Origin: Allochromatium palmeri
GTDB taxonomy: Bacteria; Pseudomonadota; Gammaproteobacteria; Chromatiales; Chromatiaceae
Length of the DNA stretch: 35,259 nucleotides
Direction of reading: 5' to 3'
NCBI RefSeq assembly: GCF_009720725.1
Contig: NZ_WNKT01000041.1
Coordinates: 1-35,259 of the forward strand
A model generated the notes under the pieces. That model was not told where the DNA came from, did not search any database, and saw nothing but the letters and a program-made list of their open reading frames with translations. Position numbers and translations under genes: made by a program. Below, piece after piece: positions 1-8,819 of this stretch (the first letter of the stretch is position 1; every line of letters starts with the position of its first letter).

Positions 1-2
1 GT

Positions 3-56
3 GAAATTATTGATGGTTATGGATCTGAATATAAAATTGCGTTTTCATCTGTTTAA
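3..56 (+). CDS. possible C-terminal tail of a gene truncated by the window edge
   Basis: Reading from base 3 gives 17 codons and a TAA at 54-56, encoding EIIDGYGSEYKIAFSSV. The composition is protein-like and uses AT-rich codons. The stop lies 8 bases before the ATG of the helicase gene at 65, which would suit an upstream member of the same operon. The piece is too short to assign a family. It may simply be a chance open frame, because another frame is also open here. Confidence 0.35.
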   Translation, partial: EIIDGYGSEYKIAFSSV

Positions 57-64
57 TTTTTTTA

Positions 65-2119
65 ATGAAAGTACTTAGGATGGGTTCGGGGCTTCCTAAT
101 GCAAATTTCCGTGATGGCCAGGAAAATGCTATTCGTTGGACCGTCGAAGGCAAAGGCCGCTTGCTGGTTGTTCAGAAGACCGGGTGGGGTAAAAGCTTCG
201 TATACTTCATCGCGACCAAGCTACTGCGGAAATCGGGTGCCGGCCCCGCTCTGCTGATCTCGCCGCTGCTGGCGCTGATGCGTAACCAGATCGCTGCGGC
301 AGAGCGGATGGGGGTTTGTGCCGCTACGATCAACTCCGACAACATGGACGACTGGACGGCAGTCGAGGGCAGGCTAGCCAAGGGAGAAATCGACATTCTG
401 CTGATCTCGCCCGAGCGCCTGGCAAACGAGCGCTTCCGCACCCAGGTGTTAGCGGGTATCGCCGGACAAATTTCTCTACTGGTCATTGACGAGGCGCATT
501 GCATTTCCGATTGGGGGCATGACTTCCGTCCTCACTACCGATTGCTGGAACGCATCGTCAAGACACTGCCTTCTAATCTGCGACTCCTCGCTACTACGGC
601 GACGGCGAACAACAGGGTGATGGACGATCTCTCTGCGGTGTTTGGACCAAAGCTTGAAGTGTTGCGGGGTGATCTCAATCGCACTTCACTTTCTTTGCAG
701 ACGATTCGTCTGCCCAGCCAAGCCGAGCGTCTTGCATGGCTGGCGGAGCAGCTCAAAGCGCTGCAAGGCCATGGCATTATCTATACGCTAACAGTCCGTG
801 ATGCCAATCAAGTAGCGGAATGGCTGAAGATCCAAGGTTTTAACGTGGAGTCCTACACCGGGGAAACCGGTGATCGTCGCGAACAGTTTGAACAAGCGCT
901 GCTCAATAACCAGGTCAAAGCGCTGGTTGCCACGACAGCCTTAGGCATGGGCTATGACAAGCCCGACCTGGCGTTTGTCATTCATTACCAGACGCCAGGC
1001 TCGGTGGTTGCCTACTACCAGCAGGTTGGTCGCGCAGGACGTGCGCTGGACTCCGCCTATGGGGTGCTTCTCAGTGGCCAAGAAGAGTCTGACATCACGG
1101 ACTGGTTTATCCGGAGCGCGTTCCCTACCCGAAAGGAAGTCGCTGATGTCCTTGGGACACTTGAAGAAGAGCCCAACGGCTTGTCCGTCCCTGAACTGCT
1201 TAGCCGAGTCAATCTGAGTAAGGGGCGCATTGAGAAGACGATTGCGCTGCTCTCGCTCGAAGCACCGGCACCCATCGCCAAGCAAGGCAGCAAGTGGCAA
1301 CTCACAGCGGCAACGCTGAGCGAAGCATTTTGGGATCGGGCGGAACGTCTCACCGCGCTTCGCCGAGACGAGCATCAGCAGATGCAGGACTATGTAAGTC
1401 TTTCGTTTGGTGAGCACATGGGTTTTCTGATTGGCGCGCTCGACGGCGACCCAAGCGTTGTCACGGATCCGGCCTTACCGCCACTGCCTACAACCGTGAA
1501 TACCGAACTGGTCAAAGCCGCAATTGCATTTCTTCGTCGAACCAGCTTACCGATCCAGCCGCGCAAGAAGTGGCCCGACGGTGGGATGCCCAAGTACGGC
1601 GTCAAGGGATCCATTGCACCCGCCCATCAGGCCAATTCCGGCAAAGCGCTATGCGTCTGGGGCGACGCTGGCTGGGGCGGCTTGGTTCGACAGGGCAAAT
1701 ACCACGATGGCCACTTTTCCGATGACCTGGTTGCAGCCTGTGTGAAGATGCTCCGGGAGTGGAATCCGCAACCAACTCCGACCTGGGTGACCTGCGTTCC
1801 ATCGCTGCGGCATCCCGACTTGGTACCGAATTTCGCGCAACGCTTGGCTGCTGCACTGGGGCTGACTTTCCATATGGTTATCGCAAAAACCGACGCAAGG
1901 CCAGAACAGAAAACGATGGCAAACAGTACACAGCAGGCGCGTAACATTGATGGCTCGCTGGCACTTAATGGCCAGCCTATTCCACCTAGCCCGGTTCTCC
2001 TGATTGATGACATGGTCGATTCGCGGTGGACGCTGACGGTGTCGGCGTGGCTTCTCCGCAAGAGCGGTAGTGGCGTAGTGTGGCCAATGGCCCTCTCAGA
2101 AGCAGGGCACGACGAATGA
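65..2119 (+). CDS. RecQ-family DNA helicase fused to a C-terminal phosphoribosyltransferase-like domain
   Basis: The 684-residue protein is predicted to be an ATP-driven 3'-5' DNA helicase. It shows a Walker A variant TGWGKS (39-44), a DEAH box (142-145) inside the RecQ aromatic loop [16 protein letters not shown] (177-180), and motifs V and VI ending in QQVGRAGRA (319-327). About residues 540-684 form a PRTase-like domain with the PRPP-binding pattern [14 protein letters not shown] (644-657). The cysteines of the RecQ zinc module are absent between motif VI and the PRTase domain, and no HRDC domain is seen. The start at 65 has no clear ribosome site; Met6 (base 80) is an alternative, and the N-terminus is short for RecQ. 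The stop overlaps the DprA-like start by ATGA, so the two proteins are almost certainly co-translated. The helicase-plus-PRTase architecture recalls ComFA and ComFC of DNA uptake, but the helicase itself is RecQ-like. The in vivo function is unknown. Confidence 0.9.
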   Translation: MKVLRMGSGLPNANFRDGQENAIRWTVEGKGRLLVVQKTGWGKSFVYFIATKLLRKSGAGPALLISPLLALMRNQIAAAERMGVCAATINSDNMDDWTAVEGRLAKGEIDILLISPERLANERFRTQVLAGIAGQISLLVIDEAHCISDWGHDFRPHYRLLERIVKTLPSNLRLLATTATANNRVMDDLSAVFGPKLEVLRGDLNRTSLSLQTIRLPSQAERLAWLAEQLKALQGHGIIYTLTVRDANQVAEWLKIQGFNVESYTGETGDRREQFEQALLNNQVKALVATTALGMGYDKPDLAFVIHYQTPGSVVAYYQQVGRAGRALDSAYGVLLSGQEESDITDWFIRSAFPTRKEVADVLGTLEEEPNGLSVPELLSRVNLSKGRIEKTIALLSLEAPAPIAKQGSKWQLTAATLSEAFWDRAERLTALRRDEHQQMQDYVSLSFGEHMGFLIGALDGDPSVVTDPALPPLPTTVNTELVKAAIAFLRRTSLPIQPRKKWPDGGMPKYGVKGSIAPAHQANSGKALCVWGDAGWGGLVRQGKYHDGHFSDDLVAACVKMLREWNPQPTPTWVTCVPSLRHPDLVPNFAQRLAAALGLTFHMVIAKTDARPEQKTMANSTQQARNIDGSLALNGQPIPPSPVLLIDDMVDSRWTLTVSAWLLRKSGSGVVWPMALSEAGHDE

Positions 2120-3597
2120 AACCAATCCTTTCACCCAACACCCAGGCGATCCTGCTGCTGACCGCACCACTCATTGCCGGGCGTGGCACTGCGTCATCCG
2201 ATCTGCTATCGCCAGGTGAATACACGCGCCTCGCCCGCCACTTGCGCGAGATTCAGCATCAGCCAGCGGATCTAGTCTCGCTAGATGCGGTTGAGATCCT
2301 GCGTGCTTGCCAGCCGGTCATCGACGAAAGCCGAATGCAGAGACTGTTGGGACGCGGATTCCTGTTGAGCCAGGTGATCGAGCGCTGGCAGGCACGTGCC
2401 ATTTGGGTGGTCAGCCGTGCCGACGCCGAGTATCCGCGTCGCTTGAAAGCTCGCCTTCGTGAAAATGCACCGGCTGTTCTCTACGGCTGTGGCGACAAAG
2501 ATTTGCTCGAAACCGGAGGGCTTGCAGTCGTCGGCTCGCGCCATGTGGATGACGCACTGCTTGACGACACCATTTCCGTTGGGCGATTAGCTGCACGGGC
2601 GGGCAGGATGATCGTGTCAGGTGGAGCCAAAGGCATTGATCAGGCCGCCATGCGTGGTGCGCTTGAAGCGGGTGGCAAGGTCTGTGGCGTTCTGGCAGAC
2701 AGCCTGGAAAAGACCGCCATGAACCGTGAACACCGCAACCTGCTGCTCAATGGTCAACTAGTGCTGATTTCGCCCTATGACCCTAGCGCCCGTTTCAACG
2801 TCGGCAATGCCATGCAGCGAAACAAACTAATCTATGCATTGGCGGAAGCATCGCTGGTGATGAATTCCGACTTCAAGAAAGGGGGAACCTGGGCCGGTGC
2901 CGTCGAGCAGCTCGACAAGCTTAAGTTTGTCACTGTATTTGTCCGCTCAATTGGTGAATCATCTGCTGGACTAGACGCCCTGCGAAAGAAAGGAGCAATT
3001 CCCTGGCCGAACCCGCAAGACGTCGATTCTTTTGCTGAAGTTTTCAACGTGCAGGTGCCGTCTGCAACCGTTTCTCCACAGGTTGGTTTTTCGCTGTTTG
3101 ATGAATCGCAGTCAGCCGACACCACGCCCAAGACAACTGTGCTAGGCAATACCACTCTAGTTGCTAAGAATGAGATCGAGCCGTTAACACCTGCTGAAAT
3201 CGTCTCGGATACGCTGCCACTGGCAGCAGCGCCAGAAAGGCATCCATCAGTTGAATCGGGAGCGGTAGCGTCAGCTTCAGAAACTAACGAGCCACCGCGG
3301 CCAAAATTGACCCCGGCTGAATTGCTCTTTTCATCTGTTCAGGAAGCGATTGAAAACCTCTTGTGCAAGCAAATGAAAGATTTCGAAGTGGCCGCAGCGC
3401 TGGATGTCTCAAATCAGCAGGCCAAAGCATGGTTGCAGCGTCTTGTTGAAGATGGAAAAGTGGAGAAGCTGAATAGGCCGGTACGCTACGTAGCTAAATC
3501 ACAAAAATCTTTATTCAGCGATGAAGCGCAAGAATCAAATGGATCGAATGGATCGAATCAAATGCGATCAAGGTCAAATAGCTTTTTAGGTACGTAA
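2116..3597 (+). CDS. DprA-like (Smf family) DNA-processing protein
   Basis: This is a 493-residue protein. The start at 2116 was chosen over an upstream in-frame ATG (2080) because it forms an ATGA overlap with the helicase stop. The Rossmann-like DprA core shows AVVGSR (137-142), SGGAKGID (168-175), and a segment with [16 protein letters not shown] (235-250) followed by GGTWAGA. In the family this fold binds single-stranded DNA and, in transformation, loads RecA. A long polar linker (about 290-395) leads to a C-terminal winged-helix-like segment (about 400-470) resembling the DprA C-terminal domain. The last residues contain a short Asn/Ser/Gly repeat. Its location apart from topA or the smg/def/fmt neighbourhood, and its pairing with a helicase-PRTase, suggest an accessory paralogue rather than the housekeeping dprA. 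It could act in plasmid or phage DNA processing; this is inference. Confidence 0.85.
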   Translation: MKPILSPNTQAILLLTAPLIAGRGTASSDLLSPGEYTRLARHLREIQHQPADLVSLDAVEILRACQPVIDESRMQRLLGRGFLLSQVIERWQARAIWVVSRADAEYPRRLKARLRENAPAVLYGCGDKDLLETGGLAVVGSRHVDDALLDDTISVGRLAARAGRMIVSGGAKGIDQAAMRGALEAGGKVCGVLADSLEKTAMNREHRNLLLNGQLVLISPYDPSARFNVGNAMQRNKLIYALAEASLVMNSDFKKGGTWAGAVEQLDKLKFVTVFVRSIGESSAGLDALRKKGAIPWPNPQDVDSFAEVFNVQVPSATVSPQVGFSLFDESQSADTTPKTTVLGNTTLVAKNEIEPLTPAEIVSDTLPLAAAPERHPSVESGAVASASETNEPPRPKLTPAELLFSSVQEAIENLLCKQMKDFEVAAALDVSNQQAKAWLQRLVEDGKVEKLNRPVRYVAKSQKSLFSDEAQESNGSNGSNQMRSRSNSFLGT

Positions 3598-3693
3598 TTG
3601 AGTTGAATTAAATGCTCGGTGATTTATTTTCGCCCCGATAGGGTTGAGTTTGGCTTTGAAAAGCTGGCGTTCTTTATAAATAAAGACGCTTGA
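3598..3693. other. AT-rich spacer between the DprA-like gene and the UPF0175 gene
   Basis: The stretch is noticeably richer in A and T than anything downstream. It contains TTTATAAATAAAG just before the UPF0175 ribosome site, which could include a promoter -10 element. No hairpin with a T-tract was found, so a terminator for the helicase-DprA operon is not evident. Confidence 0.3.
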
Positions 3694-3705
3694 TTGGAGG
3701 CTAGA

Positions 3706-3963
3706 ATGCAGATTGCCATCGACCTTCCCAAGGATTTCGTAGGGATGCAAACCGAGCAAGCCATTGCCAAGGAGATGCGCCTGGCCTACGCGCTAACCCT
3801 CTTCAAAGAAGGTCACCTCTCTTTGGCCAAGGCCGCTGAATTAGCCAACTTGGATCTCTATGCATTCATCGCCACCTGCAAGCGCGAACGCATTTCGGTC
3901 ATCGATACCACGCGAGACGAACTCCTGCGCGAGATGCATCTGATTTCAGAAGCCAGAGTGTGA
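3706..3963 (+). CDS. UPF0175 family protein, probable antitoxin
   Basis: This is an 85-residue protein beginning MQIAIDLPKDFVG, with the family pattern of an alpha-helical segment (ALTLFKEGHLSLAKAAELANL) followed by a C-terminal region around RERISVID. UPF0175 proteins usually precede a DUF3368 (PIN-like) protein and are regarded as its antitoxin. The start at 3706 was chosen because TTGGAGG at 3694-3700 is a strong ribosome site five bases upstream; a TTG at 3694 would overlap it. The stop TGA overlaps a GTG (3960) that begins the remnant of the partner gene. With the partner broken, this antitoxin is probably an orphan. Confidence 0.8.
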   Translation: MQIAIDLPKDFVGMQTEQAIAKEMRLAYALTLFKEGHLSLAKAAELANLDLYAFIATCKRERISVIDTTRDELLREMHLISEARV

Positions 3964-4020
3964 TTCTGGTCGCCGACTGCTCGTTGGTCGACGACCGACG
4001 CGGACGGCGCATGGCTCAAA
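3960..4020 (+). pseudogene. remnant of a DUF3368 (PIN-like) toxin gene
   Basis: A GTG overlapping the antitoxin stop (GTGA) opens a frame reading MILVADCSLVDDRRGRRMAQ. The first eight residues match the usual DUF3368 opening (M-I-V-V-A-D-T-S-P), and LVDDRRGRRMA matches the C-terminal DD/ER-x-GRR-x-A motif of the same family, which is normally more than 100 residues further on. The simplest reading is an in-frame internal deletion that joined the two ends, with the last residues also lost. Downstream the frame stays open to 4715 only as a shadow of the AAA ATPase gene. The family assignment rests on remembered motifs, not on an alignment. Confidence 0.6.
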
Positions 4021-4071
4021 TCAACATTGTTGACGATCAATCAGATTCCGGCATCACCACGAGTCACCGCC

Positions 4072-5646
4072 ATGCGCTTCTTCAACACCGAAGGCCCGAT
4101 CCGCCCCGAGGATCACTACCATCTGCCGCCCCTCTCGCGCTGGGATCTCGACGCCATCCTGACCCTGATCGACCAGAAGAAATACTTCCTGCTCCACGCC
4201 CCGCGTCAGACCGGCAAAACGAGCTGCCTGCTGGCACTGATGGAACACCTCAACCGCGAGGGACGCTATCGAGCCGTCTATGCCAATCTCGAAATCGCCC
4301 AGACCGCGCGCGAGGACGTCGCACGGGCGATGCGCGCCATCTGCGGTACCATCGCCGCCGCCGCGCGTCTCTACATCGGGGACGACCGCCTCTTCGACTG
4401 GAACGAGACCGCACTGACAACCCGTGGCGCCGACGGAATGCTCAACAGCCTGCTGGAGACCTGGAGCCAGCAGAGTCCGCAACCGCTGGTGCTCCTGCTC
4501 GACGAGGTCGACGCCCTGGTCGGCGACACCCTGATCAGCCTGCTGCGTCAGTTGCGCGCCGGCTACACCCAGCGCCCGAACGCCTTTCCGCAGACCGTCG
4601 TCCTGTGCGGCGTGCGCGATCTGCGCGACTATCGCATCTACGCCAGTTCCGAGGCCGCCCCCATCACCGGCGGCAGCGCCTTCAACATCAAGGCCAAATC
4701 CCTGCGGCTCGGTGACTTCGACGCCGACGAGGTACGCACACTGCTGCTGGAGCACACCGCCGAGACCGGCCAGGTGTTCACGCCCGAGGCGCTCGACCGG
4801 GTCTGGGAACTGACCCTGGGCCAGCCGTGGCTGGTCAATGCGCTGGCCTATCGCGCCTGCTTCGAGTTGCGCGAAGGCCGCGACCGGAGCCGACCCGTCA
4901 CGCTCGATCTCATCGAACAGGCCAAGGAGTCGATGATCGTCGAGCGCGTCACCCATCTCGATCAGCTCGCTCACAAGCTCCAGGAACCGCGCGTGCGCCG
5001 GATCATCGAGCCGATGCTGGCCGGTTCGGCGCTGGGCGAGGTGCCTGAGGAAGACATCGAGTATCTGCTCGATCTGGGTCTGTGCCGTCAGGCACCGGGA
5101 CGTGGGTTGATCATAGCCAATCCCATCTATCGCGAGGTGCTGCCACGCTCGCTCGCCTTCACGCCCCAAGCCTCGCTGCCGGCGATCACACCGAGTTGGC
5201 TCGATCCCAATGGTTCACTGAATGCCGAACGCCTGCTCGCCGCCTTCCTCGCCTTCTGGCGTCAACACGGCGAACCGCTGCTCAAGAGTGCGCCCTATCA
5301 CGAGATCGCCCCGCATCTCGTGCTGATGGCCTTTCTGCATCGCGTCACCAACGGCATCGGCAGCCTGGAACGCGAATACGCCATCGGTTCGGGACGCATG
5401 GATCTGTGTCTGCGCTATGGAGCTCTGACCCTGGGGATCGAACTCAAGGTCTGGCGCGACGGACGGCCCGACCCGCTCGACGATGGATTGAAGCAGCTCG
5501 ACGCCTATCTCGCCGGTCTGGGCCTGGACTCCGGCTGGCTGGTGATCTTCGACCGTCGCTCCGGGCAGCCGCCGATCGAGGCGCGCACCACCAGTCTGGA
5601 GCAGCACACCCCGGACGGACGCCGCGTCACCCTGATTCGCGCCTGA
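4072..5646 (+). CDS. AAA-like ATPase with C-terminal PD-(D/E)XK-type nuclease domain
   Basis: This is a 525-residue protein. It opens MRFFNTEGPIRPEDHYHLPP, a typical start for this family of stand-alone ATPases, so the ATG at 4072 is preferred over the TTG at 4027. Walker A is APRQTGKTS (43-51) and Walker B is LVLLLDEVDAL (about 140-150). The ATPase core is followed by a helical lid and a winged-helix-like region. The C-terminal domain has GSGRMDLCL and, about ten residues later, GIELKVWR (about 440-460), which gives the D...ExK arrangement of PD-(D/E)XK nucleases. Such proteins are common in Chromatiaceae, cyanobacteria and Bacteroidetes, often in multiple copies, and their function is unknown. 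Its 3' end faces the RND permease with an 11-base gap. GC content matches the chromosome rather than the island to its left. Confidence 0.8.
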   Translation: MRFFNTEGPIRPEDHYHLPPLSRWDLDAILTLIDQKKYFLLHAPRQTGKTSCLLALMEHLNREGRYRAVYANLEIAQTAREDVARAMRAICGTIAAAARLYIGDDRLFDWNETALTTRGADGMLNSLLETWSQQSPQPLVLLLDEVDALVGDTLISLLRQLRAGYTQRPNAFPQTVVLCGVRDLRDYRIYASSEAAPITGGSAFNIKAKSLRLGDFDADEVRTLLLEHTAETGQVFTPEALDRVWELTLGQPWLVNALAYRACFELREGRDRSRPVTLDLIEQAKESMIVERVTHLDQLAHKLQEPRVRRIIEPMLAGSALGEVPEEDIEYLLDLGLCRQAPGRGLIIANPIYREVLPRSLAFTPQASLPAITPSWLDPNGSLNAERLLAAFLAFWRQHGEPLLKSAPYHEIAPHLVLMAFLHRVTNGIGSLEREYAIGSGRMDLCLRYGALTLGIELKVWRDGRPDPLDDGLKQLDAYLAGLGLDSGWLVIFDRRSGQPPIEARTTSLEQHTPDGRRVTLIRA

Positions 5647-5657
5647 GACAACCGCTA

Positions 5658-8600
5658 TCAAAGGGGCTGCTGACGAACCTGTCGCCCATTGAGCCAGGCC
5701 CAACCTCGCGCCAGCCGCCCATGCGCACTCTCATGCAGCGACAACAGCGCCGGTGTGAAGACCAGCACCAGCACGGTCGAAAAGCCCACCCCAAACGCCA
5801 GCGACACCGCCATCGGAATCAAAAACTGCGCCTGAAGACTGGTCTCGAAAATCAGCGGCCCCAGACCCACCACCGTCGTCGCCGAGGTCAGGAGCATCGC
5901 GCGCAGACGCGACACCGCCGCCTCGACCAGCGCCTCATCGCTCTCCATCCCCTCTTCGCGCAGCTCGTGATACATGCTGACCAGGATGATGGCATTGTTG
6001 ACCACGATCCCGGACAGCCCGAACAGCCCGAACAGCGACAGCAGCGTCAGATCCAGCCCCAGCAGCCAGTGCCCGCCGATCGCGCCCACCAAGCCCAGCG
6101 GAATGGCGGTCATCACCACCAGCGGCCAGCCCCAGCTCCCGAACACCGCCGCCAGGATCATATAGACCATCACCAGTCCCAGGATCAGCCCCAGACGCAT
6201 GTCGCCGAGCGTCTCGCGCTGATCGGCGGCACGGCCCTCGAAGCTGTAGTCGATGCCGTAGTGCGACACCAGACGCGGCAGCAAATCGCGCTCCAGCGCC
6301 TCGCGGACGTTGTCGGGCGTGGCCAGCGCACGGTCGATGTCGGCCGAGACCTCGACTGCGAGCCGTCCGTCGGCATGACGCAGCGCCTCGAAGCCGCGCT
6401 GGGTCTCCCAGGCCGCGACCGTGGTCAGGGGCACGAACCGTCCATCCGGCGCACGCACCAGCAGTTGTTCCAGCGCGTTGAGCCGGACACGCTCGGCGCG
6501 CGGCAGCAGCACCCGCACTTCCAGCTCGTCCTGTCCGACTTGGACCAGTTGTGCCAGATAGCCATCGAAGGCCGCGCGCAACTGGCGTCCGAGCGACTCG
6601 GTGGTGAAGCCGAGCGCCTGTCCGGCCGGCGTCAGACGATAGATGAGCTGCTCGCGCCCGAACGGCATGTCGTCGACCATGTCCGAGACCCCTGGAACGC
6701 TCTCCAGGCTCTGGGCCAGTTCGAGCGCGGCGGACTTGAGCCGGTTGGCCTCGTCGCCCATGAGCCGGATCGTGAGATCGCGGCCCGGCGGCCCGGCCCG
6801 ACGCGCCGAGACGACCAGACTCTCCAGCCCGGCCGGCATCCGGGTATTCGCGCGCCAGGCGGCGAGAAATTGCTCGTTGCGCACCGTGCGATACTCCGAG
6901 GGCGCGAGCTGCACCAGAATCGAGGCGAGCTGATCGCCGCTGGCGCCCCCGCCAGCCGCGACCGCAACCGTGGTGCCGAGCTGGGCAACCGCCGACTCGA
7001 TCAGCCCGCCACCGAGTCGTTCCTCGGTCGCAATCAATGAACGTTCCAGTTCGGTCAGGAACTCGGCCGTCTGTGCGCGCGGGGTGCCCGCGACGAAGGT
7101 CGCGTTGGCGAAGACCACCTGTGACTCGGGTGTGGGGAAGAAGACGAAGGGCACCCGTCCACCGATCAGCAGACCGATCGCCAGCAACATGAACACCGCC
7201 ACCAGGCTGACCGTGACCCCGCGCCAGTGCAGCGCCCAGACCACCATGGGCCGATAGATCTGGTCGCGGAAATGGTCGAATCCGGCGTTCACCCGCTGGC
7301 GCCAGCGCGGGATGACGGCGTCGCGATGATGCTCGAAGGCCGAACGCAGATGCATCGGCATGACCAGAAAGACCTCCAGCAGCGAGGCCGCGAGGACCAT
7401 GATCGCGACGAAGGGAATGTCACCGAGGATATTGCCCATGATGCCGCCGACCAGCATCAGCGGCAGGAAGGCGGCGATGGTGGTCATGCCCGAGGCGACG
7501 ATCGGCCAGAACATGCGCTGCGCGCCGACGATCGCCGCCTCCGCCGGCGCCAGCCCCTGACGGAAGCGCGTCTCGGCATGCTCGCCGACCACGATGGCAT
7601 CGTCGCCGATGATGCCAAGCGTGAGCAGTAGCCCGAACAGGCTCATCATATTGATGGTGCCGCCGAAGGCCCAGAGCAGGGCGAGCGTGGCCATGTAGGC
7701 GGTCGGAATGCCCATCGCCACCCAGAAGGCGACCCGGCCCGGCAGAAAGACGAACAGCAGCACCAGCACCAGGGTCAGACCCTGGAGTCCGTTCTGGATC
7801 AGGAGATCGATGCGGTCGGCAATGACCTCCCATTGCGCATCGAAGACCGTCAGCTCGATGGCCGGCGGCAGGGTCGGGCGGGTGTCGGCGAGCCAGTCGT
7901 CGAAGATCCGCGCCGCCTTGAGCGAATGGCCCTGCTCGGCACGCTGCACCAGGAGTTCCACCGTTGCGGGCGTGTCCTCCAGCGCCTCCTTGTCCAGACC
8001 GACCGCGATGGGTGCCAGGGTCAGACTTGCCGGGCGTGCCTCGCGCACGATGGTCGCCACGTCGCCCAGCCGCACCAGCGTGCGTTCGTCGCTGACGATG
8101 GCCAGATCCTCGAAGGCGACCGAGTCGCGACGCTGCTCCAGACCGCGCAGCTCGCGCGCGCCATCGGCCTCGCCCGCGATCCCGGACGGCAGGTCGCGCG
8201 CGATCCGCCCGACCTGCTCGCCGATGCCGTCGAGCGAGAGTCCGAGCGTTTCCAGTGTGCGTCCCGGCACCTCGATGGCGATGCGCTCTTTGGGCAGGCC
8301 CGAGATATCGACCCGATCGATGCCGCGCGCCAGCAGCTCACGTTCGAACTGCCGCACCCAGGGCCGCAGCTCGGTCAGACTCGGCCCCGAGACCAGCAGC
8401 CGGGCCACCGACTCATAGCGCGAGATGCGGCTGATCTGGGGCGTCTCGGCGTCCTTGGGCAGATTGCGGAACTCGTCGACGCGCTGGCGCACCTGATCGA
8501 GCGCCAGCAGCGGGTCGGTGTCTTCCTGAAGCTCGACCAAGAGACTGGCGATGCCCTGGGCAGCGGTCGAGGTGAGCTTCTTGAGTCCATCGACTGTCTT

Positions 8601-8819
8601 GAGCCGTTCTTCCAGCGGGGTGACGACGCCGTTCTCGACGTCCTCGGCCGAGGCGCCGCTCCAGATCACGCTCACCGAGATGATGTCGAGCGCGAAGGTC
8701 GGGAAGAACTGGATATTCATCCGCGTCAGGCTGATGGCGCCCAGAATCAGCATCCCCGCCATCAGCAGATTGGCGAGCAACCGATGACGGGTGAAGAGCG
8801 CGATCAGACCCGGATTCAT
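5658..8819 (-). CDS. RND efflux transporter permease subunit (AcrB/AcrD/AcrF superfamily)
   Basis: This is a 1053-residue inner-membrane permease of normal RND length. The N-terminal membrane helix (about 12-32) is followed by a large periplasmic domain, helices around 345-470 with the proton-relay pair GDDAIVVGEH (Asp406, Asp407) in the fourth helix, a second periplasmic loop, and the repeat of helices to about 1035. The fourth-helix motif is GIIGDD instead of the common GLLVDD. RND pumps expel drugs, metals or lipophilic compounds using the proton gradient, with a fusion protein and an outer-membrane channel. The start overlaps the fusion-protein stop by ATGA, so the two form an operon. No outer-membrane channel gene is adjacent. 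The substrate cannot be told from sequence. Confidence 0.93.
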   Translation of the reverse strand: MNPGLIALFTRHRLLANLLMAGMLILGAISLTRMNIQFFPTFALDIISVSVIWSGASAEDVENGVVTPLEERLKTVDGLKKLTSTAAQGIASLLVELQEDTDPLLALDQVRQRVDEFRNLPKDAETPQISRISRYESVARLLVSGPSLTELRPWVRQFERELLARGIDRVDISGLPKERIAIEVPGRTLETLGLSLDGIGEQVGRIARDLPSGIAGEADGARELRGLEQRRDSVAFEDLAIVSDERTLVRLGDVATIVREARPASLTLAPIAVGLDKEALEDTPATVELLVQRAEQGHSLKAARIFDDWLADTRPTLPPAIELTVFDAQWEVIADRIDLLIQNGLQGLTLVLVLLFVFLPGRVAFWVAMGIPTAYMATLALLWAFGGTINMMSLFGLLLTLGIIGDDAIVVGEHAETRFRQGLAPAEAAIVGAQRMFWPIVASGMTTIAAFLPLMLVGGIMGNILGDIPFVAIMVLAASLLEVFLVMPMHLRSAFEHHRDAVIPRWRQRVNAGFDHFRDQIYRPMVVWALHWRGVTVSLVAVFMLLAIGLLIGGRVPFVFFPTPESQVVFANATFVAGTPRAQTAEFLTELERSLIATEERLGGGLIESAVAQLGTTVAVAAGGGASGDQLASILVQLAPSEYRTVRNEQFLAAWRANTRMPAGLESLVVSARRAGPPGRDLTIRLMGDEANRLKSAALELAQSLESVPGVSDMVDDMPFGREQLIYRLTPAGQALGFTTESLGRQLRAAFDGYLAQLVQVGQDELEVRVLLPRAERVRLNALEQLLVRAPDGRFVPLTTVAAWETQRGFEALRHADGRLAVEVSADIDRALATPDNVREALERDLLPRLVSHYGIDYSFEGRAADQRETLGDMRLGLILGLVMVYMILAAVFGSWGWPLVVMTAIPLGLVGAIGGHWLLGLDLTLLSLFGLFGLSGIVVNNAIILVSMYHELREEGMESDEALVEAAVSRLRAMLLTSATTVVGLGPLIFETSLQAQFLIPMAVSLAFGVGFSTVLVLVFTPALLSLHESAHGRLARGWAWLNGRQVRQQPL

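Noticed and set aside
3530-3575. short tandem repeat (AATGGATCG units) at the end of the DprA-like gene
   Set aside because: It is only two or three degenerate copies encoding Ser-Asn-Gly; too short to call a CRISPR, att site or satellite.
3960-4715. 251-codon plus-strand frame as an intact gene
   Set aside because: Only its first 20 codons resemble a protein family (the DUF3368 scrap); the rest is an Arg/Pro-rich out-of-frame reading of the ATPase gene.
5082-7040. 652-codon open frame on the plus strand
   Set aside because: It overlaps the ATPase-nuclease gene and runs antisense to the RND permease; its Arg/Gln/His-rich composition is typical of a shadow frame.
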